This document shows, piece after piece, positions 35,763-44,338 of a DNA stretch of 64,000 nucleotides. The stretch is from Actinobacteria bacterium HGW-Actinobacteria-7 (GTDB lineage: Bacteria; Actinomycetota; Coriobacteriia; Anaerosomatales; PHET01): positions 1 to 64,000 of the forward strand of contig PHET01000011.1 of assembly GCA_002841275.1 (NCBI GenBank). Direction: 5' to 3'. Position numbers and translations under genes: made by a program. Each line of letters opens with the position of its first letter. Within the stretch, counting starts at the first letter, position 1. The notes under the pieces are model-generated. The model searched no databases, was not told the origin of the DNA, and saw nothing but the letters and a program-made list of their open reading frames with translations.

Positions 35763-36545
35763 GTGGGCTACAACGTCAAGACAGACGTATTCGAGGGTCC
35801 CTTCGATCTGCTTCTGCACTTGGTGTCTCGGCAGAAGCTCGATGTGAACGCGATCTCGATATCCGACGTCGCGGACCAGTACCTCGAACACATCGACCGG
35901 ATGGCTGATCTCGATCTGGACGTGGCAAGCGAGTTCCTTGTTCTCGCCGCCACCCTGCTGGAGATCAAGGCATCCTCGTTACTGCCGCGCCAAGAGGCCT
36001 ACATCGGTGACGAGCTCGATGACCTGTCACCCCAGGAGGCACGCGACATACTGGTTGCGCGCCTGATTGCTTACAAGCAGTTCAAGAACGCGGCGGGAGA
36101 GCTCTCGTCGCGTATGGAGAACGAGAACCACATGCACCCGCGTCAGGCGGGACTCGAAACGCAGTTCCTTGGTCTCATGCCTGACTATCTCGAAGGCCTC
36201 ACGCTTCACGCGCTCAGCGTCATCTGCGCCGACCTGGAGCACAAGCGCGAGGTGTTTCTGCTCGAGGCCGAGCATGTTGCCAGCATGCCCATCTCACTTG
36301 AGCTGCACGCCGAGAGCGTGCGCAGACAGGTGTCCCACAGCAAGCAGGCCACCTTCAGTGAACTGGTGGGCAAAGACGCGACGCCTGAGGTCATCGTGGT
36401 GACGTTCCTCGCGATTCTGGAGCTATACAAGCGCGGACTCATCGACATCGTTCAAGACGCCCTGTTCGGCGACATCGTCGTCTCCCACTTGAGCCCTGAA
36501 GATGCCGCCGCACGCGGCGTTGCTGAGGAGGATATCCATGAGTGA
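35763..36545 (+). CDS. scpA: Segregation and condensation protein A
   Basis: Kleisin subunit that closes the SMC ring in chromosome compaction. The 260-aa protein starts with the kleisin signature FEGPFDLLLHLV and has the SEFLVLAATLLEIKA helix (in part) and a C-terminal winged-helix segment ending VTFLAILELYKRG. GTG 35763 lies 12 bp after trpS. It overlaps scpB by eight bases. Confidence 0.93.
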   Translation: MGYNVKTDVFEGPFDLLLHLVSRQKLDVNAISISDVADQYLEHIDRMADLDLDVASEFLVLAATLLEIKASSLLPRQEAYIGDELDDLSPQEARDILVARLIAYKQFKNAAGELSSRMENENHMHPRQAGLETQFLGLMPDYLEGLTLHALSVICADLEHKREVFLLEAEHVASMPISLELHAESVRRQVSHSKQATFSELVGKDATPEVIVVTFLAILELYKRGLIDIVQDALFGDIVVSHLSPEDAAARGVAEEDIHE

Positions 36546-37164
36546 GAACACCGCAGTCAGAGGACCGCTTGAGGCACTGCTGTTCGTGAGCGATGAACCG
36601 GTGTCGGCCGCGCGCTTGGCTCGGCTACTCGAGGCCACCCCAGGAGAGGTCGAAAGCGCACTTGCCGAGCTCGCACAGGAGTACCGTGACGCGGAGCGTG
36701 GCTTCCAGCTGCGTGAGGTCGCGGGAGGCTGGCGGCTGTACACGCACCCGGCGCATCACGATCTGATCGAACAGTATGTCCTGTCATGGGACACTCGTCG
36801 CCTCTCACAGGCCGCGCTTGAGGCGCTGTCTGTCGTCGCCTACCACCAGCCTGTGACTCGCGCCGGAGTGAACGCGGTTCGCGGTGTCAACTCGGAGGGC
36901 GTGATCGCGTCGCTCATGGAGAAGGGGCTCGTGCGAGAGGCCGGTCGCGACAAGAACCAGGGAAATGCGATTCTCTACTCGACTACCAGAACTTTCCTTG
37001 AGAAGTTCGGTCTCAAAGACATCAGCGATCTTCCTCCACTTGCTGCGTTTGCACCTGATGACGACACCGAGCGAGCCATCAGAGAGCGCCTCTCATCTAC
37101 CGAGATGTCTGCATTCGAGGTCGACGATTCCGCCGATGACGATGAGATCGCCGAGGTCGACTAG
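36538..37164 (+). CDS. scpB: Segregation and condensation protein B
   Basis: Winged-helix partner of ScpA in the SMC complex, 208 aa. Signature pieces are ALLFVSDEPVS, GFQLREVAGGWRLYT, LSQAALEALSVVAYHQPVTR (in part) and the RGVNSEGVI motif. ATG 36538 follows GAGGAGGATATCC and overlaps the scpA stop. The C-terminal 40 residues are acidic, as in many ScpB proteins. Confidence 0.93.
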   Translation: MSENTAVRGPLEALLFVSDEPVSAARLARLLEATPGEVESALAELAQEYRDAERGFQLREVAGGWRLYTHPAHHDLIEQYVLSWDTRRLSQAALEALSVVAYHQPVTRAGVNAVRGVNSEGVIASLMEKGLVREAGRDKNQGNAILYSTTRTFLEKFGLKDISDLPPLAAFAPDDDTERAIRERLSSTEMSAFEVDDSADDDEIAEVD

Positions 37165-37167
37165 CGG

Positions 37168-37968
37168 ATGGTAGCGCCACAGGACAACGACCGCCTAGAG
37201 GTAGGGCTTCAGTCTTCGCAAAGCGAGGAACGTGTCGTTCCTCTGCGCCTCCAGAAGTTCCTCGCGCGCGCCGGGGTGGCGTCTCGGCGAGGTAGCGAGG
37301 ACCTGATGACTGCCGGCCGGGTCACGGTCAACGGAGTGGTCACGACCGAGCTGGGCGCCAAAGTCGATCCGCTGGTTGATGTCGTTGCAGTCGATGGTGT
37401 TCCAGTCCTTGTCGCGGGGGCGCCGGTTTATCTGGCTCTACACAAGCCAAGCGGCGTGGTCACCACCATGAGCGACCCGCAGGGACGTCCCACCGTTGCG
37501 ACACTGGTGCCCACCGACCAGTATCCCGGGCTCTTTCCAGTGGGCAGACTCGACTTCGAGACCACCGGCCTGCTTCTCTTCACTACCGACGGAGAGCTCT
37601 CGCACCGCCTGCTTCACCCCCGCTGGAAGGTCGAGAAGTCATACGCGGTGCTCGCTGACGGTCGCCTCGACGCCAAGGACATCGAACGTCTGGAGGTGGG
37701 TATCAAGCTGGACGATGGGCTCACCGCCCCTGCGAAGGCGCGCATTCTCGATCACAGAGCAACCAACACGCTCGCGGAGATCACCATCACCGAGGGCCGC
37801 AAACGCCAGGTGCGCAGGATGTTCTCGGCGTTGTCCCATCCGGTGATCGAGCTGCATCGAGTGCGCTTCGGGCCGGTCGAGTTGGGCATGCTGGGCCCCT
37901 CGAGTTGGCGACACCTGTCTGCCGATGAAGTCACAGATCTGCGCCGCGTGACCGAGATGGGGGAGTAG
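37168..37968 (+). CDS. rluB: Pseudouridine synthase of the RsuA/RluB family
   Basis: Isomerises a uridine in rRNA. The 266-aa protein has an N-terminal S4 RNA-binding domain (RLQKFLARAGVASRRG) and a catalytic domain with the active Asp in GRLDFETTGLLL, then KPSGVVTT and GRKRQVRRM. The position right after scpAB is the common Gram-positive context for RluB, which supports the name, but RsuA-like specificity is possible. ATG 37168 is four bases after scpB. Confidence 0.88.
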   Translation: MVAPQDNDRLEVGLQSSQSEERVVPLRLQKFLARAGVASRRGSEDLMTAGRVTVNGVVTTELGAKVDPLVDVVAVDGVPVLVAGAPVYLALHKPSGVVTTMSDPQGRPTVATLVPTDQYPGLFPVGRLDFETTGLLLFTTDGELSHRLLHPRWKVEKSYAVLADGRLDAKDIERLEVGIKLDDGLTAPAKARILDHRATNTLAEITITEGRKRQVRRMFSALSHPVIELHRVRFGPVELGMLGPSSWRHLSADEVTDLRRVTEMGE

Positions 37969-38580
37969 ATGGCTCTCGTGGTGATCACGGGCGGGGCCCG
38001 CAGCGGCAAGAGTGGTGCCGCGGTCCAGCTTGGTCGAGTCAGAATGCTGGATGGCGCGCTTGTGACCGTAGCGGTCTTCGGACGTGAGAGTATCGATGCT
38101 GAGTTCGTTCTGCGCGTCGATGCACACCGTGCAAGCAGGCCAGAAGGCTGGAACACCATCGAGGCACGCGATTCCCGTTCCTGGATAGATTCAGTTCCCG
38201 ATGACGGGCTGCTCATCATCGACTGCCTGGGTACCTGGGTGGGCCTTGCGATGGAAGAGGCCTTCGACTCCTGCATGTCTGGAGGCTTGGGAAGTGCACC
38301 CGCTGATTCATTGCCCACAGGATTCTCAGAAGAGTTCGAGGCGCGTACCACACCTGTGATCGACTGGCTTGTGTCACGTGCCGGGGACACGATTGTCGTG
38401 ACCAACGAGGTCGGCGACGGCGTGGTTCCGGAGTTCGCCAGCGGAAGGTTCTTCCGAGACGAGCTTGCAAGAGCCAACCGGACGCTGGTTGCGAGCGCCG
38501 ACTCGGCCTATCTCTGCGTCTGCGGCCGGCTACTTGATTTGTTGAAGCTGCCCGTCGATGTGTCATGGCCGGAGGACTGA
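37969..38580 (+). CDS. cobU: Adenosylcobinamide kinase / adenosylcobinamide-phosphate guanylyltransferase
   Basis: Phosphorylates and then guanylylates adenosylcobinamide in cobalamin nucleotide-loop assembly. The 203-aa protein has P-loop GGARSGKS at the N-terminus and the CobU motif TNEVGDGVVPE, ending with RLLDLLKLP. The region 205-260 nt upstream of the second motif carries IIDCLGTW, the Walker B-like piece. ATG 37969 abuts the preceding stop, so the cob genes ride on the scpAB-rluB transcript. Confidence 0.9.
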   Translation: MALVVITGGARSGKSGAAVQLGRVRMLDGALVTVAVFGRESIDAEFVLRVDAHRASRPEGWNTIEARDSRSWIDSVPDDGLLIIDCLGTWVGLAMEEAFDSCMSGGLGSAPADSLPTGFSEEFEARTTPVIDWLVSRAGDTIVVTNEVGDGVVPEFASGRFFRDELARANRTLVASADSAYLCVCGRLLDLLKLPVDVSWPED

Positions 38581-38582
38581 TC

Positions 38583-39347
38583 ATGTTGGGTGATCTGCGT
38601 CGTGCGGTCGAGTTGCTCACGCTGGTTCCTGTGCGAGCTGACTGGCCCGAGGGTCGGCGAGTACGTATCGCTGGCTGGTTTCCACTGGTCGGTCTCAGTA
38701 TCGGTGTGGTGGGCTGGGGCGTGATGCATCTTCTCCAGAGTGTCGGTTGGTACGGCGAGGCGTCGTTGGTGATCGCCGCGGTGATTGTGGCCTTCTCGGC
38801 ATGGATCACTCGGAGTCTTCACTACGACGGGCTCGCCGATATCGCTGATGCGTGGTGGGGTGGCGACACGCTCCCGCGGCGGCATGAGATCATGAAGGAC
38901 TCGTCAATCGGCGCGTTCGGAGCGACAGCGATTGCACTCGTTGTCGCTCTACAGGTCACCTCGATCGGTAGCATCATCGGCGGTCTGCATCAGATACCGC
39001 TCCTGCTGGTGGTGCCTCTCTCGCGCTTGTCGTCTACCTTCTCGGCATGGTTCGGAACCCCCGCTCGTGACGGCGGTCTGGGGCGATCGGTCATGGGTCG
39101 CCCCGGGATGGGCGAACTCGTCGCTGCCGGCGCTGTCGTGGTGATCTGCGCGGTGGCTGGTGGACTCGCGCTTGGCATCTGGGGTCTTGTGTTCGTAGCC
39201 GTCGGGATCGCTGCGGCACTTGTCGTGCCACATGTCATCGCGTTGCGTTTTGGTGGTGTGACCGGGGATGTGATGGGCGCAAGTGTCATGGTGGTAGAGA
39301 CTCTGTTGTACCTGTTTGCCGCCTTCGGCTTGGAGTTGCTGCAGTGA
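38583..39347 (+). CDS. cobS: Adenosylcobinamide-GDP ribazoletransferase (cobalamin synthase)
   Basis: Joins adenosylcobinamide-GDP to alpha-ribazole(-phosphate) in the membrane. The 254-aa protein has several hydrophobic helices and the CobS motif HYDGLADIADAWWGG, followed by KDSSIGAFG. ATG 38583 follows GGAGG with a seven-base spacer; an ATG at 38565 overlaps cobU and has no site. The stop overlaps the next gene's GTG. Confidence 0.92.
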   Translation: MLGDLRRAVELLTLVPVRADWPEGRRVRIAGWFPLVGLSIGVVGWGVMHLLQSVGWYGEASLVIAAVIVAFSAWITRSLHYDGLADIADAWWGGDTLPRRHEIMKDSSIGAFGATAIALVVALQVTSIGSIIGGLHQIPLLLVVPLSRLSSTFSAWFGTPARDGGLGRSVMGRPGMGELVAAGAVVVICAVAGGLALGIWGLVFVAVGIAAALVVPHVIALRFGGVTGDVMGASVMVVETLLYLFAAFGLELLQ

Positions 39348-39928
39348 AAGAGACCGAGATACTGCTCGTCCGCCATCCTGAAACGCAAGCCAACGTGACC
39401 GGTCAGCTGATTGGGCACGGGCATTCGCCGTACACTCGCGACGGAATGAGGCAGCTCGCGCGCGTCCCGCGTAAGATCGCCCGTTTCGAGCCGCAGACCG
39501 TCTGGAGCAGCCCGCTTGAACGCGCGCACAGACTGGCCGAACGCGCCGCCCGGTTGGCGCGTGTCCCGTTGGTGGTCGATGATCGGCTGCTTGAGCTGGA
39601 CTTCGGCGATGCCGAGGGACTCACGTTCGAGGAGATCGCATCGCAGAAGATGGTCTTCAACTACCAAAGCCGAGAGGAGCCTGTGGCGCCTGGTGGCGAA
39701 TCGAGAGGCGACATCGAGCGCCGTACGGCTGCATTCCTCGACGAACTTGTTGCCGCTGGCGGGACCCACGCGGTGGTTGCCCATGGGGGGGTCGTGCGTG
39801 CTGGCCTCGTCCACCTGTTGGGACTGTCCTCCACTGACGTGTGGGCCTTCCACATCCACAATGCGCAGCTGGCACACATTCGAGTGATCGATGGCCACGG
39901 TGTGCTGGAGGAGTACGTACAGGGCTAG
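39344..39928 (+). CDS. cobC: Histidine phosphatase family protein, probable alpha-ribazole phosphatase
   Basis: A 194-aa phosphoglycerate-mutase-fold phosphatase. The active-site motif is RHPET in place of the usual RHGET, which keeps the catalytic histidine; the second histidine is in VVAHGGVVR, and the conserved ELDFGDAEG is present. Alpha-ribazole phosphatase (CobC) is inferred from its tight coupling to cobU and cobS; the fold alone does not prove the substrate. GTG 39344 overlaps the cobS stop. Confidence 0.78.
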   Translation: MKETEILLVRHPETQANVTGQLIGHGHSPYTRDGMRQLARVPRKIARFEPQTVWSSPLERAHRLAERAARLARVPLVVDDRLLELDFGDAEGLTFEEIASQKMVFNYQSREEPVAPGGESRGDIERRTAAFLDELVAAGGTHAVVAHGGVVRAGLVHLLGLSSTDVWAFHIHNAQLAHIRVIDGHGVLEEYVQG

Positions 39929-39962
39929 GGTATGGTCTTCTGGGCGTCGGTCGCCGGAAGTG

Positions 39963-40013
39963 GTGTGCAGATTGTTTGCTCCGCCCAACGCGACCTGCGA
40001 CAATCGTGCGCAC
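39963..40013. promoter_or_regulatory. Inverted repeat spanning the likely hisC promoter
   Basis: GTGTGCAGATTGT (39963-39975) can pair with ACAATCGTGCGCAC (40000-40013) with one bulge and one G-U pair. Between and over the arms sit TTGCTC (39976-39981) and GACAAT (39999-40004), 17 bp apart, a fair promoter. The repeat may be an operator or, if transcribed from upstream, a hairpin. A second small hairpin (CCCCT, AGGGG) follows at 40020-40034. Confidence 0.4.
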
Positions 40014-40056
40014 ACTTCGCCCCTGCGAAAGGGGCACGCGACCGTGGAGGGGCCAC

Positions 40057-41160
40057 ATGACTGACTGGGATGCACTATTGCGCGACGAACTCGCACCGAT
40101 GGTTCCCTACGCCCCCGGTCTGCGCGCCTCTGAGGTGCGCGAACGATGTGGCTGCGACACGATCCACAAGCTTTCGAGCAACGAGAGCCCGTACGGTCCA
40201 GTCGCCGAAGCACAGTCCGCCATGCGTGCGGTGCTCCCTCACTTGAATGTCTACAGCGACGGTTCCGCGCGTGCGCTTCGGCGTCGACTTGGCGAGCACT
40301 TGAACGTCGAAGAACGGCATATCGTTGTGGGAAACGGAAGCAATGAGCTTCTGCGCATAATTGCTCAGTGTGTGCTGCGCCCGGGTGACGAGTGCGTATT
40401 CGCTTGGCCGAGCTTCGTGGTGTACCCGATGGTAACGCAGTTGATGGGGGCCACTTCTGTCAAGGTCCCCCTCGCTCCTGGTCAGGTGCACGACCTTGAT
40501 GCGATGGCCGCAGCGATCACCGACAAGACACGACTGATCTTTCTGTGCAATCCCAACAATCCCACTGGCACCATCTACACGCGTGAGGCATTCGAGAAGT
40601 TCCTAGCCGCGGTTCCGGAAGATGTGCTTCTGATCATCGATGAGGCGTACTTCGAATATGTCACCTGCGGCACGTTTCCCAACGGGCTGGACTACTTCGA
40701 CGGTCAGCGTGCTCTCGGCGTTTTGCGAACATTCTCGAAGATCTACTCGCTTGCGGGCGCTCGTGTGGGCTACGGAGTGCTGCCTGAACCCCTGATCGCG
40801 GCCGTCAGCAAGGTCAGAGAACCGTTCAATGTGAACTCCGTAGCGCAGATCGGTGCGTACTACTCGCTGGATGCAACAGAAGAAGTGATTCGGCGTGCTT
40901 CGGTCAACTCTGCCCAGCGCGAGAGTCTGTACCACTGTTTCGATCGGCTGCACATCGAATACGCGCGATCCGAGACCAACTTCATATACGTCCTCACGCA
41001 GAAGCCCGTCGAGGTTTTCAACGCTCTGTTGTCCCACGGTGTAATCGTCAGAGACTTCGGTACCGCTCCTGCGCTTCGTGTCGGCATCGGGACTCCGGCC
41101 GACACGGAGGCGACGATCGTGGCGTTCGAAGCGGTCTCCGCGCAGCTGGGTGGCATCTGA
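40057..41160 (+). CDS. hisC: Histidinol-phosphate/aromatic aminotransferase
   Basis: PLP-dependent fold-type I aminotransferase, 367 aa. The PLP lysine is in TFSKIYSLAGARVGYG, with NPNNPTGT and DEAYFEY upstream and NESPYGP near the N-terminus, the HisC pattern. It sits directly before tyrA and aroA rather than with other his genes, so it may serve as the aminotransferase for tyrosine and phenylalanine, as HisC does in several Gram-positive bacteria; this is inference. ATG 40057 follows GGAGGGGCCAC. The frame upstream of it is a shadow. The stop overlaps tyrA (TGATG). Confidence 0.88.
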   Translation: MTDWDALLRDELAPMVPYAPGLRASEVRERCGCDTIHKLSSNESPYGPVAEAQSAMRAVLPHLNVYSDGSARALRRRLGEHLNVEERHIVVGNGSNELLRIIAQCVLRPGDECVFAWPSFVVYPMVTQLMGATSVKVPLAPGQVHDLDAMAAAITDKTRLIFLCNPNNPTGTIYTREAFEKFLAAVPEDVLLIIDEAYFEYVTCGTFPNGLDYFDGQRALGVLRTFSKIYSLAGARVGYGVLPEPLIAAVSKVREPFNVNSVAQIGAYYSLDATEEVIRRASVNSAQRESLYHCFDRLHIEYARSETNFIYVLTQKPVEVFNALLSHGVIVRDFGTAPALRVGIGTPADTEATIVAFEAVSAQLGGI

Positions 41161-42305
41161 TGTCGACGAGCTTCTCTCGGGTTACCGTCATAGGAATCGG
41201 TCTCATCGGTGGCTCACTCGCCCGAGCGCTCAAGAATCTCCCACACGCACCTGAGGTGCGCGGCATAGACGTCGATCCCGAGTCGCTAGCCTGGGCTGTC
41301 GACAACGGCGTGATCGACTCTGCTGCATCACCGGGCAGTGACGCAGCCCGGCTCTGGCTCGACGCAGGAGGATCCGATCTGGTGGTCATCGCCACTCCTG
41401 CCCGTTTCGCTGCAGGCTGGCTCTCTGAACTCGGCATCGCTGGATTCGACGGAGTTGTGACCGATGTCGCCTCGACCAAGAGTGGCGTGCTCTCAGCAGC
41501 GACATCGCTGCTCGCGCAACCCACGCGTTTTGTGGGAGGACACCCAATGGCCGGCAGCGAGCGCAGTGGCGTGACCGCGGCTCGGGCCGATCTGTTCGCG
41601 GGCGCATACTGGCTGCTGACCCCCGCTGCCGATACCGATCCCGACGCCTATCGTGCTGTCCACGCGTTGGTCTCGGCGATAGGGGCACGTGTTATCTCGG
41701 TTGACGCAGAGGCACACGACCAGGCTGTTGCGATCGTGAGTCACGTACCGCACGTCGCAGCTGCGGCTTTGGTGGACCTGGCCTCGATCCACGCCGGTGA
41801 GGGTGGTGAACTCATGCGGCTGGCTGCCGGCGGGTTCAAGGACACGACTCGCATCGCGGCCGGCTCGCCGGAGCTGTGGACCGGCATCTGTCTGGACAAC
41901 GCTGACGCGCTCGCAGGCGGACTTGCGGAGCTGCGAGGCGTGCTGCGCGATTTCGAGGTGCTCGTGCGCTCGCGCGATGCGGTTGGTATTACCACATGGC
42001 TCTCTTCGGCCGCAGACGTTCGGCGCTCTCTTCCGGCCCAGTGGGTCCCGGCTACCTCCGCACTCACCGAATTGGTCGTGCCCATGGACGACCGTCCCGG
42101 CGTGGTCGCAGCGATCACCAGCGCGGTGTCGCGAGCCGGCTGCAACATCGAGGGAATCGACATCGACCACGAGACCGAAGACCGCGCTCTGCTCGTGCTC
42201 GTGCTCACCGACGAAGGCGACCTCGACCGGCTGTCCTCGGACCTCGAACGACTCGGCTTCGAGACTCGTTTCACTCCGCTCGCCGAGACGGGCGAAGACC
42301 AGTGA
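41160..42305 (+). CDS. tyrA: Prephenate dehydrogenase with C-terminal ACT domain
   Basis: Oxidatively decarboxylates prephenate to 4-hydroxyphenylpyruvate for tyrosine. The 381-aa protein starts with the nucleotide motif GIGLIGGSLARAL, has GGHPMAGSERSG (active-site region) and SHVPHVAAAAL, and ends with an ACT domain (MDDRPGVVAAIT, CNIEGIDI) that probably mediates tyrosine feedback. ATG 41160 shares a base with the hisC stop. The stop overlaps the aroA start. Confidence 0.92.
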   Translation: MSTSFSRVTVIGIGLIGGSLARALKNLPHAPEVRGIDVDPESLAWAVDNGVIDSAASPGSDAARLWLDAGGSDLVVIATPARFAAGWLSELGIAGFDGVVTDVASTKSGVLSAATSLLAQPTRFVGGHPMAGSERSGVTAARADLFAGAYWLLTPAADTDPDAYRAVHALVSAIGARVISVDAEAHDQAVAIVSHVPHVAAAALVDLASIHAGEGGELMRLAAGGFKDTTRIAAGSPELWTGICLDNADALAGGLAELRGVLRDFEVLVRSRDAVGITTWLSSAADVRRSLPAQWVPATSALTELVVPMDDRPGVVAAITSAVSRAGCNIEGIDIDHETEDRALLVLVLTDEGDLDRLSSDLERLGFETRFTPLAETGEDQ

Positions 42306-43621
42306 ACAAGAGCTTCGGCCCCGGATCATGTCCATTACGAGGCACAGTCCATGTGCCTGGAGACAAGTCGCTTTCGCACCGCGCCGTGCTGTTCTCGGCG
42401 ATGGCGCGGGGCGTGTCACATGTAAGTGGGGTGCTGGATTCGGCCGACGTGCGCTCGACTATTGAAGCGGTGCGAGCTCTGGGCGCTCGAGTCGATCTAT
42501 CGGTGTCGCCTGACGGCTCGCTCGCAGGCGCGATCGAAGGCTGGGGAGCCAGCGGACCCGTCGCGCCAGCGAGTCCTATCGATTGCGGGAACTCAGGCAC
42601 CACCGCCCGACTGCTGATGGGGATGCTAGCGGGCTGGCCCATCGTGGTCACACTTACCGGCGACAGTTCGCTCTCCCTCCGTCCGATGCGTCGCGTGACG
42701 GACCCGTTGTCCGAGATGGGTGCGAACTTCCTGACGACTGACTCAGGCACGCTGCCGGTCACTGTCCAGGGCTCTGCGACACTCAGGCCGCTCTCCTACC
42801 ACTCGCCAGTCGCTTCAGCGCAGGTCAAGACCGCGCTTCTGCTCGCCGGCATACGTGCCATCGGCGGTGTTCGCGTGGTCGAGCCAGCTCCCAGCCGTGA
42901 CCACACAGAGCGGCTGTTGCCTGCGTACGGCATCCCTGTGACCGTGGACGCTCAGGAGTTCTCAGCTTCGCTTTGTGGTCCCGTGGTGCCGATGGCGACC
43001 GATGTCGATGTCCCGCGCGACCCTTCGTCAGCCGCCTTCCTGGTGAGCGCAGCGGTTCTGATACCGGATAGCGAGGTCGTACTTCCCGGTGTCTCTCTCA
43101 ATCAGACTCGAGTGGGCTTTCTTCACGTGCTTGAGCGAATGGGAGCACAGATCGAGGTGGTCGATCCAAACGTGGAGGGCAATGAGCCTGTTGCCACCAT
43201 CGTCGCGCACCATACGAAGCAACTGCGCGCCACGCTCGTCACCGAAGGCGAGGTGCCTTCACTTGTGGACGAAGTTCCGGTGCTGGCTCTCGTTGCTGCG
43301 CTGGCACAGGGCACAACACGGTTCGAGGGCGTGGGGGAGTTGCGGGTCAAGGAGTCCGATCGCCTCGCTGCTGTGGCAGACGGTCTCACCGCGCTGGGGG
43401 TGACCGTGCGTACCGGTGGAGACTGGCTCGAGGTGGACGGCCCATCCGAACTCGGTGCCCAGACGCTTGACTCGCTTCACGATCACCGACTCGCGATGGT
43501 ATGGGCGCTTGCGGGCCTAGTTGGCGTGGGCCGTGTGAAGGTCTCAGACTACGAAGCCGTCGACGTCAGCTACCCGCGTTTCGCCGATGACCTGGCGGCA
43601 CTGGCAGACGGCGCTCAGTAG
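42302..43621 (+). CDS. aroA: 3-phosphoshikimate 1-carboxyvinyltransferase (EPSP synthase)
   Basis: Joins shikimate-3-phosphate and phosphoenolpyruvate in the shikimate pathway. The 439-aa protein has GDKSLSHRAVLFSA, DCGNSGTTARLL, the LRVKESDRLAA signature and the C-terminal DHRLAMVWALAG. GTG 42302 overlaps the tyrA stop; the upstream frame is a tyrA shadow. The GNSGTTARL and RPM loop follow the common glyphosate-site layout; sensitivity is not predicted. Confidence 0.94.
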   Translation: MNKSFGPGSCPLRGTVHVPGDKSLSHRAVLFSAMARGVSHVSGVLDSADVRSTIEAVRALGARVDLSVSPDGSLAGAIEGWGASGPVAPASPIDCGNSGTTARLLMGMLAGWPIVVTLTGDSSLSLRPMRRVTDPLSEMGANFLTTDSGTLPVTVQGSATLRPLSYHSPVASAQVKTALLLAGIRAIGGVRVVEPAPSRDHTERLLPAYGIPVTVDAQEFSASLCGPVVPMATDVDVPRDPSSAAFLVSAAVLIPDSEVVLPGVSLNQTRVGFLHVLERMGAQIEVVDPNVEGNEPVATIVAHHTKQLRATLVTEGEVPSLVDEVPVLALVAALAQGTTRFEGVGELRVKESDRLAAVADGLTALGVTVRTGGDWLEVDGPSELGAQTLDSLHDHRLAMVWALAGLVGVGRVKVSDYEAVDVSYPRFADDLAALADGAQ

Positions 43622-43666
43622 TACAATCACTCATGCCCATCTCCGCGTGAAAGTGAATCGTCTTCA

Positions 43667-44338
43667 ATGATCATAGCCATCGACGGGCCAGCAGGCTCCG
43701 GCAAGTCGACTGTCGCCAAGCTCGTCGCGCGTAGGATGGGTTTCAGGTATCTCGATACCGGCGCGATGTATCGGGCGCTCGCATTCCATGCCCTTGCGAA
43801 CGGCGTGTCGACTTCCGATGAAGACGCGGTCGTTCGACTCGCAACCCAAAGCGAGGTCACCTTCGCACATGAGCCCGGCGATCCGCTGCCGTCGCGCGTC
43901 TTTATCGCGGCCGAGGACGTGACCGCCGCTATCAGGACTCCGAGCGTGGATGACGCGGTCAGTGCTGTCGCACGTCTTCCGCGTGTGCGTGCGGCTATGC
44001 TTGAGCAGCAAAGACATCTTGGCCGCGACAGCGACATCGTTGTCGAAGGACGGGATATCGGCACGGTGGTCTTTCCGAACGCAGAGGTCAAGGTGTTTCT
44101 CACGGCGACTCCCGACGAGCGCGCGCGCCGTCGTGTGGCCCAGCAGGCCCAAAGCGGTGCACTGGTTGACATCGCCGATGTTCGCGAGTCGATCGAGCGC
44201 CGTGACAGCGCCGATTCCACTCGCGAGATCGCACCGCTCGTCGCCGCCGATGACGCGCACCAGCTCGACACCACGGGACTGTCGATCGACGAAGTCGTAG
44301 AGCGCATCGCCCAGTTCGCTGAGGGTGAACGAGCGTGA
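43667..44338 (+). CDS. cmk: Cytidylate kinase
   Basis: Phosphorylates CMP and dCMP. The 223-aa protein has the P-loop IDGPAGSGKST, the substrate region LDTGAMYRALA, and the conserved VEGRDIGTVVFP. ATG 43667 has only a weak ribosome site. It follows aroA after 45 bp. The order cmk-plsC-ispH is typical of Gram-positive chromosomes. The stop overlaps the plsC start. Confidence 0.94.
   Translation: MIIAIDGPAGSGKSTVAKLVARRMGFRYLDTGAMYRALAFHALANGVSTSDEDAVVRLATQSEVTFAHEPGDPLPSRVFIAAEDVTAAIRTPSVDDAVSAVARLPRVRAAMLEQQRHLGRDSDIVVEGRDIGTVVFPNAEVKVFLTATPDERARRRVAQQAQSGALVDIADVRESIERRDSADSTREIAPLVAADDAHQLDTTGLSIDEVVERIAQFAEGERA

Noticed and set aside
39929-40056. Cobalamin riboswitch after cobC
   Set aside because: No B12-box-like sequence is visible, and the element lies after, not before, the cobalamin genes.
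38990-40213. A 407-codon minus-strand open frame
   Set aside because: It is antisense to cobS, cobC and hisC and lacks recognisable motifs or a ribosome site.
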